Below are positions 8,831 to 17,542 of a DNA stretch of 64,000 bases, in pieces. The notes beneath the pieces are model-generated. The model did no database searches. It had not been told where the DNA came from and saw nothing but the letters and a program-made list of their open reading frames with translations. Both the position numbers and the translations under genes were made by a program. Numbering within the stretch: position 1 is the stretch's first letter; every line of letters begins with the position of its first letter. The stretch comes from Thalassobaculum fulvum (lineage in GTDB: Bacteria > Pseudomonadota > Alphaproteobacteria > Thalassobaculales > Thalassobaculaceae), in contig NZ_BMZS01000001.1 in NCBI RefSeq assembly GCF_014652915.1, positions 310,001 to 374,000 of the forward strand, read 5' to 3'.

Positions 8831-8926
8831 CTCATCCCGGACCGGGCCGCCGACGGCGGACCGGAGCCGGGACCTACGTGGCGGGTCCTGGGTCCCGGGT
8901 CACCGCTGCGCGGCGCCCGGGATGAG
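8831..8926. repeat. intergenic palindromic repeat, copy A
   Basis: CTCATCCCGG (8831-8840) and CCGGGATGAG (8917-8926) form a perfect 10-base inverted repeat enclosing GGGTCCTGGGTCCCGGGT. The same words recur at 30321-30446 and 31804-31913, always between genes, so this looks like one dispersed repeat family. It lies between the convergent DUF3501 and SH3-protein genes and may act as a transcript end. Confidence 0.7.
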
Positions 8927-8950
8927 GCGCGTTTGGGCGGGTGCCCTTCG

Positions 8951-9484
8951 CTACTTCCCGGCCTCGTCGGCGCGCACGCCCCAGACGTGGCTGCGGTGGA
9001 TCCAGCCGTCGAGCCCGGCGACCTCGATCTCGCACCAGTCCTTCCGGCAGCCGTCGAGCCAGCCGATCACCCCGGCTTCCAGCCGGGCCACCGCCGGCGC
9101 CGCGGTGTCCGGGGTGCGGCGCAGCAGGTGCTCGCCGCCGATCACCACCACGGTGCGCCGGCCGGACAGCATCGACTGGTGCACCCAGCCCTCGGTGCCG
9201 TCCGGGTCGCGGATCTTCCGCCAGGTGTCGAACTCGGCGATCACCTCGACCGGCAGGTTCGGGCGCTGGTACACCCAGTCGATCGGATACCGCACGCCGG
9301 GGCCGGCGCGGACGTTGACCTCCCTGGCCCGCAGGGTCACGTAGCGCGGGATCGGCAGCCCGGTCTCGGTGCCGACCGTGGCCGCCCGGGCCGGCCGCGG
9401 GGCGGCGCCGGCGAACGGGCCGGAGGCGGCCGCCAGGGCGAGGAGGGCGAGGAGCGCGGCGCGTCGCATCGGTGCGGTGGTCAT
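8951..9484 (-). CDS. secreted SH3-domain protein
   Basis: A 177-residue exported protein. After MTTAPMRR a hydrophobic signal segment (AALLALLALAAASGPFAGAA) precedes two bacterial SH3-like repeats: residues about 50-105 (LRAREVNVRAGPGVRYPIDWVYQ ... WRKIRDPDGTEGWVH) and about 110-165 (LLRRTPDTAAPAVARLEAG ... WCEIEVAGLDGWIHRS). Such domains usually bind cell-wall peptides. An upstream ATG at 9517 is possible but would put 11 extra residues before the signal. It is divergent from the hydroxyacid dehydrogenase, a pairing I recall from other Alphaproteobacteria. Confidence 0.85.
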   Translation of the reverse strand: MTTAPMRRAALLALLALAAASGPFAGAAPRPARAATVGTETGLPIPRYVTLRAREVNVRAGPGVRYPIDWVYQRPNLPVEVIAEFDTWRKIRDPDGTEGWVHQSMLSGRRTVVVIGGEHLLRRTPDTAAPAVARLEAGVIGWLDGCRKDWCEIEVAGLDGWIHRSHVWGVRADEAGK

Positions 9485-9668
9485 CCCTGTCGTCAGAAGG
9501 CTTATACCGCTATCCATAGCGCCCGTTAAGCGGCGCGCCTACGATATACGGCCGACTGCACGGGGTGCGTGACAGCCGGTCGCGGCCCTGCTAACCGATG
9601 CCGGAACCGACGAACGTCGGCGTGGCCCCGGCGCTGACGACGGAATGCCGGGGGCCCGGGAGGAGTCC

Positions 9669-10655
9669 ATGCCGCATAGCAAGCCGCTGGTCATCGTCAC
9701 CCGCAAGCTCCCGGATCCGGTCGAAACCCGGATGATGGAGCTGTTCCAGACCCGGCTGAACCTGTGCGACGCGCCGATGTCCCAGGACCAGCTGGCGGCG
9801 GCGATGCGCGAGGCCGACGTGCTGGTGCCGACGGTCACCGACCGGATCGACGCGGCGCTGATCGAGCAGGCCGGCGAGCGGCTGAAGCTGATCGCCTCGT
9901 TCGGCACCGGGGTCGACCACATCGACCTGCGCGCCGCCAAGGCCCGGCACATCACCATCACCAACACGCCCGGGGTCCTGACCGAGGACACCGCCGACAT
10001 GACCATGGCGCTGATCCTGGCGGTGCCGCGCCGGATCGTGGAGGGCAGCGCGCTGATCCGCACCGGCACCTGGACCGGCTGGTCGCCGACCGGGATGCTC
10101 GGCCACCGGATCCACGGCAAGCGGCTGGGGATCGTCGGCATGGGCCGGATCGGCACCGCGGTCGCCCGCCGGGCCCGCGGCTTCGGGCTGTCGGTGCACT
10201 ACCACAACCGCCGGCGGGTGCACCCGGAACTGGAGGAGGAGCTGGAGGCGACCTACTGGGACAACCTGGACCAGATGGTCGGGCGCATGGACATCCTGTC
10301 GATCAACTGTCCGCACACCCCGGCGACCTACCACCTGATGAACCGCCGCCGGCTCGGCCTGATGCAGCCGCACGCCTATATCGTCAACACCGCGCGCGGC
10401 GAGGTGATCGACGAGTCGGCCCTGGTCGAGGTGCTGCGCGAGAAGCGGATCGCCGGCGCCGGGCTCGACGTCTACGAGCACGAGCCGCAGGTGAACCCGG
10501 AGCTGCTGGCCCTCGACAACGCGGTGCTGCTGCCGCACATGGGATCGGCCACGATCGAGGGCCGGCGGGACATGGGCGAGCGCGTGATCGTCAACATCCG
10601 GTCGTTCGCCGACGGGCACACCCCGCCGGACCGCGTCGTCGAGACCATGTTCTGA
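9669..10655 (+). CDS. D-2-hydroxyacid dehydrogenase (glyoxylate/hydroxypyruvate reductase type)
   Basis: A 328-residue NAD(P)-dependent dehydrogenase of the D-isomer-specific family. The dinucleotide-binding motif is GIVGMGRIG, about residues 156-164. The catalytic Arg, Glu and His appear in NTARGEVIDE, EHEPQ and LPHMGSAT. The family includes glyoxylate reductase, D-glycerate dehydrogenase and formate dehydrogenases; NTPGVLTEDTADM favours the glyoxylate reductase branch. The ATG at 9669 follows a GGAGGAG site and was preferred over the Met eight codons upstream. Confidence 0.88.
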   Translation: MPHSKPLVIVTRKLPDPVETRMMELFQTRLNLCDAPMSQDQLAAAMREADVLVPTVTDRIDAALIEQAGERLKLIASFGTGVDHIDLRAAKARHITITNTPGVLTEDTADMTMALILAVPRRIVEGSALIRTGTWTGWSPTGMLGHRIHGKRLGIVGMGRIGTAVARRARGFGLSVHYHNRRRVHPELEEELEATYWDNLDQMVGRMDILSINCPHTPATYHLMNRRRLGLMQPHAYIVNTARGEVIDESALVEVLREKRIAGAGLDVYEHEPQVNPELLALDNAVLLPHMGSATIEGRRDMGERVIVNIRSFADGHTPPDRVVETMF

Positions 10656-10684
10656 GCGGGCCGCCAGGTGGTGGAGCCAGGGCC

Positions 10685-11263
10685 GTGAGCGGGGCATTCC
10701 GCCGTCCGGAGCAGCTGCTCCCGGAAACCGCGCCGGCCGACCTGCGGCGGCTCGTCGGCTACTGGATCGCGCTGGCGGCCGGCCGGGCGATGCCGGCGTT
10801 CGCCGAATTCGACCCGGTCGCGGTGCCGTGGGCGCTGTCCCGGCTGTTCGTCGTGCAGGTCGTCGACGGCGGCGCCGACTTCGTCTACCGGCTGGCCGGC
10901 GAGCGCATCAACGAGCGTCACGGCGGCTCGGTGGCCGGCAGGAGCGTCGCCGGGCTGTTCCGGGCGGGCTCGGTCGCCGGCATACTGGACCGCTGGCGGC
11001 GCGTGGTCGGCGAGCCTGCGGCCTGCTACACCGAGAGCCGTCACCCGACCACCAACGGGCTGCTGTTGCACGGCCGGCGCGTGGTGATGCCGCTCGGGCC
11101 GGCCGATGGACCGGTCGACCATCTGATCGGCATGGCGGCGTTCGAGGCGCCGGTGCCCGGGCGTTCGTCGATCGCCGAGCCCGGCGTCGTCGATGTCCGC
11201 TGGGTCCCGCTGCGACCGACCGCCGGCGCCGGGCCGGGGCTGTTCGCCGGACCGGGGGGCTGA
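10685..11263 (+). CDS. PAS_5 (DUF1457-like) domain protein, first paralog
   Basis: A 192-residue protein beginning at a GTG. It matches the alphaproteobacterial PAS_5 pattern: YWIALAAGRAMPAFAEFDP, then a DFVYRLAGERIN core strand and HPTTNGLLLHGRRVVMPL. No output domain is attached, so it may sense a ligand or act as a protein partner. It lies 29 bases after the dehydrogenase and one base before its own paralog at 11265. The two share the layout throughout, so they are a tandem duplicate. Confidence 0.75.
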   Translation: MSGAFRRPEQLLPETAPADLRRLVGYWIALAAGRAMPAFAEFDPVAVPWALSRLFVVQVVDGGADFVYRLAGERINERHGGSVAGRSVAGLFRAGSVAGILDRWRRVVGEPAACYTESRHPTTNGLLLHGRRVVMPLGPADGPVDHLIGMAAFEAPVPGRSSIAEPGVVDVRWVPLRPTAGAGPGLFAGPGG

Positions 11264-11264
11264 C

Positions 11265-11810
11265 ATGCTGCGCTCGCCCGACGATCTCGTGCCGCCCGGG
11301 GCGCCCGACGACCTCCGCCGGTTCGTCGCCTACTGGATCGACCGGGCGGCCGGCCGCCTGATGCCGGCCTTCGCCGATATCGACCCGGTCGACATCCGGT
11401 GGTCGCTGTCGCGGGTCTACGTCGTCAGGGTGGTCGACGGCGGGGCCGACTTCGTCTACCGGCTGGCCGGCGAAGCGATCAACCTGCGCTACCAGGGGTC
11501 GATCGCCGGCAAGCGGGTGAGCGACCTGCTGGAAGCCGGCTCGGCGGCCGAGGTGATCGGGCGCTGGCGGCGGGTGATCGAGACCCCGGCGGCGTATTTC
11601 GTCGACAGCGAGCACCCGACCAGCAGCGGCCTGCGGATCCGCGGCCTGCGCGTCGCGCTTCCGCTGGGCCCGGCCGGCGGCCCGGCCGACCACATCATCG
11701 GCCTGACCGTGTTCGAGGCGCGTTCCGAAGCCGGCGGCGCGGTGATCAGCGGCGCCGAGACCCACGACGTCCGCTGGGTCGAGCTGAGGGCGCCGGACGA
11801 GGCGTCGTAG
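11265..11810 (+). CDS. PAS_5 (DUF1457-like) domain protein, second paralog
   Basis: A 181-residue paralog of the preceding gene. The shared landmarks are YWIDRAAGRLMPAFADIDP, VVDGGADFVYRLAGEAIN, GRWRRVIETPAAY and HPTSSGLRIRGLRVALPLGP. The ATG at 11265 is one base after the upstream TGA, so translation is probably coupled. Only its single PAS-like domain is visible. The end is six bases from the convergent ftsY stop. Confidence 0.75.
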   Translation: MLRSPDDLVPPGAPDDLRRFVAYWIDRAAGRLMPAFADIDPVDIRWSLSRVYVVRVVDGGADFVYRLAGEAINLRYQGSIAGKRVSDLLEAGSAAEVIGRWRRVIETPAAYFVDSEHPTSSGLRIRGLRVALPLGPAGGPADHIIGLTVFEARSEAGGAVISGAETHDVRWVELRAPDEAS

Positions 11811-11816
11811 GGCGCC

Positions 11817-12767
11817 CTACTCCTCGATGCCCATCAACGAGCGGGCGAAGGCCCGGGGCTCGAACGGGCGTAGATCGTCGGCGCCCTCGCCGACGCCGAC
11901 CGCGTGCACCGGCAGGCCCTGGCTCTGGGCCAGCGCCACCACGATGCCGCCACGGGCCGAGCCGTCCAGCTTGGTGACGATCAGGCCGGTGACGTCGACC
12001 ATCTCGCGGAACGCCTTGACCTGCTGGTGGGCGTTCTGGCCGACCGTGCCGTCGAGCACCAGAACGGTGGCGTGCGGGGCGTCCGGCTCCTGCTTCTTCA
12101 GCACCCGGATCACCTTGGCCAGCTCGTCCATCAGCGCCGCCTTGTTCTGCAGGCGGCCGGCGGTGTCGACCAGCAGCACGTCGGCGCCGCGGGCCCGGGC
12201 CTCGACCAGCGCGTCGTAGGCCAGGGCGGCGGCGTCGGAGCCGTGCGGTTTCTCGATCACCGGGCAGCCGGTGCGCTCGCCCCAGACCCGCAGCTGCTCG
12301 ATGGCGGCGGCCCGGAAGGTGTCGCCGGCGGCCAGCACGACCTTCTTGCCGGCGCCGGTCCACTGCCGGGCCAGCTTGCCGATGGTGGTGGTCTTGCCGG
12401 AGCCGTTGACCCCGACCATCAGCACCACGAACGGCTTGTTCGGGACCTCGCGCGGCTCCAGCGGCACCGCCACCGGGGCCAGGATCTCGGCGATGTCGGC
12501 GGCGAAGGCGGCGCGCACCTCGTCGCCGGTGACCTCCTTGTCGAACTTCTCGCGCGCCAGGTTGGCGGTCAGCTTCGCCGCCGTCTCGACCCCGAGGTCG
12601 GCGGTGATCAGCAGATCCTCGAGTTCCTCGAGCGTGGCGGCGTCGAGCCGGCGCTTGACGAACAGCCCGGAAATGCCGTCGACCAGCCGGCGCGACGACT
12701 TCGACAGGCCCTCGCGCAGCCGGGCGAACCAGCCCTTCTTCTCGGGGGTGGTCGGCTCGGCGCTCAT
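11817..12767 (-). CDS. ftsY: signal recognition particle receptor FtsY
   Basis: FtsY is the membrane-associated SRP receptor GTPase that docks Ffh-ribosome complexes at SecYEG. The 316-residue protein has a short amphipathic N-terminus, an N domain (LDAATLEELEDLLITADLG) and a G domain with the P-loop GVNGSGKT (119-126), DTFRAAAIEQLR, DTAGR (201-205) and TKLDGSARGG. The long acidic A domain of enterobacterial FtsY is missing, as in many Alphaproteobacteria. It follows mtaB by 26 bases; its partner ffh is at 22997. Confidence 0.95.
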   Translation of the reverse strand: MSAEPTTPEKKGWFARLREGLSKSSRRLVDGISGLFVKRRLDAATLEELEDLLITADLGVETAAKLTANLAREKFDKEVTGDEVRAAFAADIAEILAPVAVPLEPREVPNKPFVVLMVGVNGSGKTTTIGKLARQWTGAGKKVVLAAGDTFRAAAIEQLRVWGERTGCPVIEKPHGSDAAALAYDALVEARARGADVLLVDTAGRLQNKAALMDELAKVIRVLKKQEPDAPHATVLVLDGTVGQNAHQQVKAFREMVDVTGLIVTKLDGSARGGIVVALAQSQGLPVHAVGVGEGADDLRPFEPRAFARSLMGIEE

Positions 12768-12793
12768 GCGGGGATCTCCGGCGTGACGGGCAT

Positions 12794-14098
12794 TCAGGCG
12801 GCGGCGCGCAGCAGCGGACGGCCGATCAGGCGGCCGGCCTCGACGCCGAGGATGGTGACGGGAACCACGGCGCCGGGCTCCGCGGAATGGCCCGGTTCCA
12901 GGGCGATCGGCGCGAAGCTCTCGCCGCGGCCGGCGTCGTCGGCCTCGATCAGCACCCGGTCCCGCAGCCCGACCCGGCCGGCCAGCCAGGCGTCCAGGTT
13001 GGCGGCACCGATCGCCCGCAGCCGGGCGGCCCGGGCCTTGCGGATGTCGGCCGGGACCTGCGGCATGCGGGCCGCCGGGGTGCCGGGGCGCGGCGAGTAC
13101 GGGAACACGTGCAGGTGCTGGATGCCGAGCCCGGCCAGCAGGGCGGCGGTGTTCTCGAACATCGCGTCGCTCTCGGTCGGGAAGCCGGCGATCACGTCGG
13201 CGCCGAAGGCGGTGTCGGGGCGCAGGGCGCAGACCTTCTCGACCAGCCGGACGACGTCGTCGCGCAGGTGCCGGCGCTTCATGCGCTTCAGCACCATGTC
13301 GTCGCCGGCTTGCAGCGACAGGTGCAGGTGCGGCATCAGCCGTTCCTCGTCGGCGATCAGCCGGAACAGATCGTCGTCGATCTCCACCGGGTCGACCGAG
13401 GACAGCCGCAGCCGCTCCAGCTCCGGCACCAGCGCCAGCAGCCGGCGGATCATCTGGCCGAGCGTAGGCCGGCCCGGCAGGTCGCCGCCGAACGAGGTGA
13501 CGTCGACCCCGGTCAGCACCACCTCGCGGTAGCCGGCGGCCACCAGGGTGCGGACCTGCTCGACGATCGCGCCGATTGGCACCGAGCGGCTGTTGCCGCG
13601 GCCGAACGGGATGATGCAGAAGGTGCAGCGGTGGTCGCAGCCCTGCTGGACCTGCACGAAGGCGCGGGCCCGGCCGTCGAACTCCGAGACCAGGTGGGCC
13701 GCGGTCTCGCGCACCTGCATGATGTCGGTGACGTGGATGGCTGGAGCATCGACCTGAGCCCAGGTCTCGGCCCGCATCTTCTCCTCGTTGCCGATCACCC
13801 GGGCCACGCCCTCGATGGCGGCGTAGCGGGCCGGGTCGATCTGGGCGGCGCAGCCGGTCACCACGATCTCCGCACCCGGGTTCTCGCGGACCAGCCGGCG
13901 GATCGCCTGGCGGGCCTGGCGCTCGGCCTCGGCGGTGACGGCACAGGTGTTGACCACGATGGCGCCGGACTTGCCGGCGGCGTCCAGGTGCCCGCGGATC
14001 ACCTCGGACTCGTAGGCGTTCAGCCGACAGCCGAAGGTCTCGACCCGGTTGGTGCCGGGCGCCTGCGCGGGCGAATCGTGGTCGGCGGCGGGGGTCAT
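12794..14098 (-). CDS. mtaB: tRNA (N6-threonylcarbamoyladenosine(37)-C2)-methylthiotransferase
   Basis: MtaB adds a methylthio group to t6A37 of ANN-decoding tRNAs. The 434-residue radical-SAM protein has the UPF0004 domain with Cys24, Cys52 and Cys83 for the auxiliary cluster, and the radical-SAM triad Cys154-x3-Cys158-x2-Cys161 (CDHRCTFC). A C-terminal TRAM-like segment (VGLRDRVLIEADDAGRGESF) follows. VETFGCRLNAYES at the N-terminus is the MtaB form, distinguishing it from MiaB and RimO. It sits between the 2'-5' RNA ligase-like gene and ftsY in a minus-strand run. Confidence 0.93.
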   Translation of the reverse strand: MTPAADHDSPAQAPGTNRVETFGCRLNAYESEVIRGHLDAAGKSGAIVVNTCAVTAEAERQARQAIRRLVRENPGAEIVVTGCAAQIDPARYAAIEGVARVIGNEEKMRAETWAQVDAPAIHVTDIMQVRETAAHLVSEFDGRARAFVQVQQGCDHRCTFCIIPFGRGNSRSVPIGAIVEQVRTLVAAGYREVVLTGVDVTSFGGDLPGRPTLGQMIRRLLALVPELERLRLSSVDPVEIDDDLFRLIADEERLMPHLHLSLQAGDDMVLKRMKRRHLRDDVVRLVEKVCALRPDTAFGADVIAGFPTESDAMFENTAALLAGLGIQHLHVFPYSPRPGTPAARMPQVPADIRKARAARLRAIGAANLDAWLAGRVGLRDRVLIEADDAGRGESFAPIALEPGHSAEPGAVVPVTILGVEAGRLIGRPLLRAAA

Positions 14099-14139
14099 GG
14101 CCGGTAGATGCCCGCGCGGGGGCGGGAATGCAAGGGCCG

Positions 14140-14673
14140 TCAGCCGCGCAGGGCGATCTCGGCGAGCCGGCGTGCCGGGTCCCGGCCGTCGAGCCGGAAC
14201 AGCTCGACGGTTTCCAGCCGGGCGTGGATTTCCGGCTCCTGGCCGTTCAGGTCGTCGGCCAGGGCCCGCGCCAGCTTGGCCTCGGCGATCCGGGCGAGCG
14301 TGACGTGCGGGATGTAGGGCAGGTCGAGCCGCAGGGCCTCGGCGAACGGGCCCGAATACAGCCGGTCGTGCAGCCGCACCAGGCTCGAGAAGCCCTCGTC
14401 CGGCACCAGGTACACGAAGCTGTCGCCGGACTCCGGGTCGGGTACCGCCAGCGCACAGCGGAACGCCAGGTCGAGCGGCGGGGTCTCGCCGGCGACCATC
14501 GCCAGGTGGCCGGTCGCGGTCGTCGTGTCGGTGGCGTCGGTCGGGAACACCAGGGTGACGTGCGGCCCGAGCCCGGGCGCCGCCAGCTCGGTGCCGTGGC
14601 GGTCGCGGAGCGCGGTGATCCAGGCGGCGTCGGCGGGTTTCAGCCGGGGACGACCCACCACCACCAGGCTCAT
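14140..14673 (-). CDS. 2'-5' RNA ligase / cyclic phosphodiesterase (2H) family protein
   Basis: A 177-residue 2H-phosphoesterase-like protein. The two signature H-x-T-x motifs are present: HVTLVF near residue 38 and HVTLAR near residue 126. The family hydrolyses 2',3'-cyclic phosphates or ligates RNA with 2'-5' linkage; which reaction applies here is not shown. It lies 16 bases after dapF and 41 before mtaB, so it is probably in the same transcript. Confidence 0.82.
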   Translation of the reverse strand: MSLVVVGRPRLKPADAAWITALRDRHGTELAAPGLGPHVTLVFPTDATDTTTATGHLAMVAGETPPLDLAFRCALAVPDPESGDSFVYLVPDEGFSSLVRLHDRLYSGPFAEALRLDLPYIPHVTLARIAEAKLARALADDLNGQEPEIHARLETVELFRLDGRDPARRLAEIALRG

Positions 14674-14689
14674 GCCGCCACCGGGAATG

Positions 14690-15526
14690 TCAGCCGGCCA
14701 GCAGGTCGGGATCGAGCGTGCCGGCGAAGCTGGTCGCCACCGGCCCGGTCATCTCGACATGCCCGTCCTCGCGCCAGAAGATCTCCAGCGCCCCGCCGTC
14801 CAGCACCACGGTGGCGCGCCGCTCGGTGAGGCCGCGCCGGGCCGCCGCCACCAGGGTCGCGCAGGCGCCGGAGCCGCAGGCCTGGGTGATGCCGGCGCCG
14901 CGCTCCCACACCCGCATGCGCAGGCGGTCGGGCGCCAGCACGGTCGCGAACTCGATGTTGGCGCGTTCCGGGAACAGCGGGTTGTGCTCGATGCCCGGGC
15001 CGACGCCGGTCAGGTCCACCGCCTCGGCGTCCGGCACGAAGAACACGGCGTGCGGGTTGCCCATGTTGACCGAGGTCGCCGGGCCGAACGCCTCGGCCCC
15101 GGGGACGGTGAAGGAGAGGGTGTCGACGGCGGCAGCGAGCGGGATCTCGTCCCAGTTCAGCCGGGCCGGGCCCATGTCGACGGTGACCCGGCCGTCGCCG
15201 GCATCGGTGCAGATCAGCCGGCCGGCGACCGTCTCGAGGGCGATCTCGCGGCGGCCGGTCTCGCGCATCAGCAGCGACGCGACGCAGCGGGTGCCGTTGC
15301 CGCAGGCCTGGGCCTCGGAGCCATCGGGGTTGTGGATCGCCATGTAGGCGACGCCGCCGTTCCTCGGCGGCAGGATGGTCAGGAACTGGTCGTAGCCCAC
15401 CCCGCGCCGCCGGTCGCCGACCGCACGGTACTGCGCCGGCGTCAGTGCCGCCGGCCGGGTCCGGCCGTCGACCACGACGAAGTCGTTGCCGAGGCCGTGC
15501 ATCTTGGTGAAGGGCAAACCGCTCAT
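14690..15526 (-). CDS. dapF: diaminopimelate epimerase
   Basis: DapF converts LL- to meso-diaminopimelate for lysine and peptidoglycan. The 278-residue protein carries both catalytic cysteines, Cys75 in ACGNGTRC and Cys217 in ACGSGACAT, plus MHGLGNDFVV at the N-terminus and NMGNPHAVFF in the middle. The ATG at 15526 gives the family start MSGLPFTKMHG. No clear Shine-Dalgarno precedes it and TATAT sequence lies just upstream, so a very short leader is possible. It heads the run dapF, 2H phosphoesterase, mtaB, ftsY. Confidence 0.95.
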   Translation of the reverse strand: MSGLPFTKMHGLGNDFVVVDGRTRPAALTPAQYRAVGDRRRGVGYDQFLTILPPRNGGVAYMAIHNPDGSEAQACGNGTRCVASLLMRETGRREIALETVAGRLICTDAGDGRVTVDMGPARLNWDEIPLAAAVDTLSFTVPGAEAFGPATSVNMGNPHAVFFVPDAEAVDLTGVGPGIEHNPLFPERANIEFATVLAPDRLRMRVWERGAGITQACGSGACATLVAAARRGLTERRATVVLDGGALEIFWREDGHVEMTGPVATSFAGTLDPDLLAG

Positions 15527-15615
15527 GACGGCAGATATAGAGACGGTGTAGGCTTCCGCGCAACCACGCCGAATCGCTTTCCGCGAACAATCACATCCAA
15601 GGGAGAGGAGCACCG

Positions 15616-16674
15616 ATGATCATCGGGCACGAGCGCCTGACCGACATCGTCACGCGCATGATCCAGGGCGCCGGCAGCGACCGGGCCGAGGCCGAGGCGG
15701 TCGCGGTGAACCTGGTCCAGGCCAACCTGATGGGCCACGACAGCCACGGCGTCGGGCTCGCGCCGCGCTACATGAAGCACGCCCGTGCCGGCACCATGAA
15801 CCTGGGCGCCCGGCCGACCGTGGTGTCCGACAACGGCGTCTACCTGCTGCTCGACGGCAACATGGGCTATGGCCAGACGGTGTGCCGCGAGGCGACCGAG
15901 ATGGCGATCGCCCGGGCCAAGGAGAAGGGCGCCGCGATCGTCGGCCTGCGCCGCACCCACCACATGGGCCGGATCGGCGCCTGGGGCGAGATGTGCGCCC
16001 GGGCCGGGCTGATCTCGATCCACTACGTCAACACCACCGGCCACCGGCCGTACGTGGCGCCGTGGGGCGGCTACGAGGCGCGCTACTCGACCAACCCGTA
16101 CTGCACCGCGATCCCGGCGACCGACAAGAACCCGATGATCGTGCTCGACATGGCGACCTCGCGGGTCGCCCAGGGCAAGGTCCGGGTCGCCTACTACGCC
16201 GGCAAGAAGACCCCGTCCGACGCCCTGATCGGCCCGGACGGCGTGCCGACCGACGACCCGAAGGTGATCTTCGAGGAGCCGTACGGCGCGATGCTGAGCT
16301 TCGGCCAGCACAAGGGCTACGGCCTGGCGATGATCTGCGAGATCCTGGCGGCCGGCATCACCGGCGGCGGCACCGCCCGCGACGAGCTGATGGACCAGGA
16401 GACGATCTGCAACAACATGCTGATGATCGTCATCGATCCGGCGGGCTTCGGCGCCGACATCCCGTTCCGCGACGAGATCGACAGGCTGGTCGAGCACGTC
16501 TCGTCCTCGAAGCCGGCCCAGGGCTTCGACAAGGTCCGGTTCCCGGGCGATCCGGAGCGCGAGACCACGGCCGAGCGCACCGCCAACGGCATCTGGATCG
16601 ACGACAACACCTGGGGCGAGATGCGTCGGGCCGGCCTCGAGGTCGGCATGAGCGAGGCCGACTTCGCCGGCTGA
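15616..16674 (+). CDS. Ldh-family (malate/L-lactate dehydrogenase type) oxidoreductase
   Basis: A 352-residue NAD(P)-dependent dehydrogenase of the type II malate/lactate family (MdcH/Ldh2 fold, unrelated to classical MDH). Landmarks are GHDSHGV (about 44-50), the NTTGHRPYVAPWGG region, NPYCTAIPA, VLDMATSRVAQGK and HKGYGLAM. Family substrates include malate, ureidoglycolate, sulfolactate and 2,3-diketo-gulonate; the context does not decide. It is divergent from dapF with an 89-base gap, and its ATG follows GGGAGAGGAG. Confidence 0.88.
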   Translation: MIIGHERLTDIVTRMIQGAGSDRAEAEAVAVNLVQANLMGHDSHGVGLAPRYMKHARAGTMNLGARPTVVSDNGVYLLLDGNMGYGQTVCREATEMAIARAKEKGAAIVGLRRTHHMGRIGAWGEMCARAGLISIHYVNTTGHRPYVAPWGGYEARYSTNPYCTAIPATDKNPMIVLDMATSRVAQGKVRVAYYAGKKTPSDALIGPDGVPTDDPKVIFEEPYGAMLSFGQHKGYGLAMICEILAAGITGGGTARDELMDQETICNNMLMIVIDPAGFGADIPFRDEIDRLVEHVSSSKPAQGFDKVRFPGDPERETTAERTANGIWIDDNTWGEMRRAGLEVGMSEADFAG

Positions 16675-16711
16675 GTCGGGGCCGCCGTGCTTCCTGCAAC
16701 CGCTGGTCGAC

Positions 16712-16742
16712 GCCCCGGTCGAGGTGTAGACTCGACCGGGGC
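16712..16742 (+). terminator. strong hairpin between the Ldh-type gene and the TM2 genes
   Basis: GCCCCGGTCGAG (16712-16723) pairs perfectly with CTCGACCGGGGC (16731-16742) over a 7-base loop, 38 bases after the dehydrogenase stop. No T-run follows, so it is either a weak terminator or a 5' leader structure for the TM2 pair. Confidence 0.5.
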
Positions 16743-16763
16743 GATCAGCGGAGGGATCCTGGC

Positions 16764-17093
16764 ATGGCCGAGGGTACGGAGGCGAAGGCCGGCGGGCTGG
16801 ACGAGGCCGGCCGCCTGATGCGGTTCGAGGCGAACCGGAAGTCGGTGCTGGTGGCGTACCTGCTGTGGTTCTTCCTCGGCTATTTCGGTGTCCACCGGTT
16901 CTATCTCGGCCGCACGACCAGCGCGCTGGCGCTGCTCGGGCTCACGGTCGTCGGCGTCGTCCTGTCGGTGGTGGCGATCGGCGCGGTGATCCTGCTCGTC
17001 CCGGCGGTCTGGCTGCTGGTCGACCTGTTCCTGATCCCGGGCATGACCAGCGCGAAGAACAACGAGATCATCGCCGCCATCGAGCGCGCCTGA
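16764..17093 (+). CDS. TM2 domain membrane protein, first paralog
   Basis: A 109-residue inner-membrane protein. The TM2 signature is KSVLVAYLLWFFLGYFGVHRFYLG (about 30-53), first membrane span plus the GxxGxHRFYLG turn, followed by a second long hydrophobic stretch (LALLGLTVVGVVLSVVAIGAVILLVPAVWLLVDLFLIPGM). No biochemical role is established for bacterial TM2 proteins. A close paralog follows at 17122, separated by 28 bases. Confidence 0.85.
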   Translation: MAEGTEAKAGGLDEAGRLMRFEANRKSVLVAYLLWFFLGYFGVHRFYLGRTTSALALLGLTVVGVVLSVVAIGAVILLVPAVWLLVDLFLIPGMTSAKNNEIIAAIERA

Positions 17094-17121
17094 CGGCGGC
17101 CCCAGTGCACCGGAGCCCGCA

Positions 17122-17445
17122 ATGAGCGACGCACCGAGCGGACCGGGCGAGGCCGGCCGGATCATGCGCTTCGAGGCCGCCAGGAAATCGGTGCTGGTGG
17201 CCTATCTGCTGTGGTTCTTCCTGGGCTGGCTCGGCCTGCACCGGTTCTATCTCGGCTACATGCTCAGCGGCGTGCTGATGCTGGTGCTCTGGGTGGTCGG
17301 CACGGTCCTGTCGGTGGTGCTGATCGGCTACGTCATCCTGGTGGTGCCGGTGCTGTGGTGGGCGGTCGACGCCCTGCTGATCCCCGGCATGGCGCGGGCC
17401 AGCAACAACGAGATCATCGCCGAGATCGAGCGCGGCATGCGCTGA
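17122..17445 (+). CDS. TM2 domain membrane protein, second paralog
   Basis: A 107-residue paralog of the preceding protein. Both contain GEAGR/DEAGR-x-MRFEA, KSVLVAYLLWFFLG and a shared end (SNNEIIAEIER versus KNNEIIAAIER). The hydrophobic second half has diverged more than the first span. The tandem arrangement and strong likeness indicate local duplication. Confidence 0.85.
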   Translation: MSDAPSGPGEAGRIMRFEAARKSVLVAYLLWFFLGWLGLHRFYLGYMLSGVLMLVLWVVGTVLSVVLIGYVILVVPVLWWAVDALLIPGMARASNNEIIAEIERGMR

Positions 17446-17542
17446 CCGCGGCCGTCGGGGACGCCGGCCCGACCCGACGCTTGCGGCTGCGGGAGCCGGG
17501 GTGTTCCTGTAGCCTCGGTTGCGAACATCCCGGAGTCGAGGC

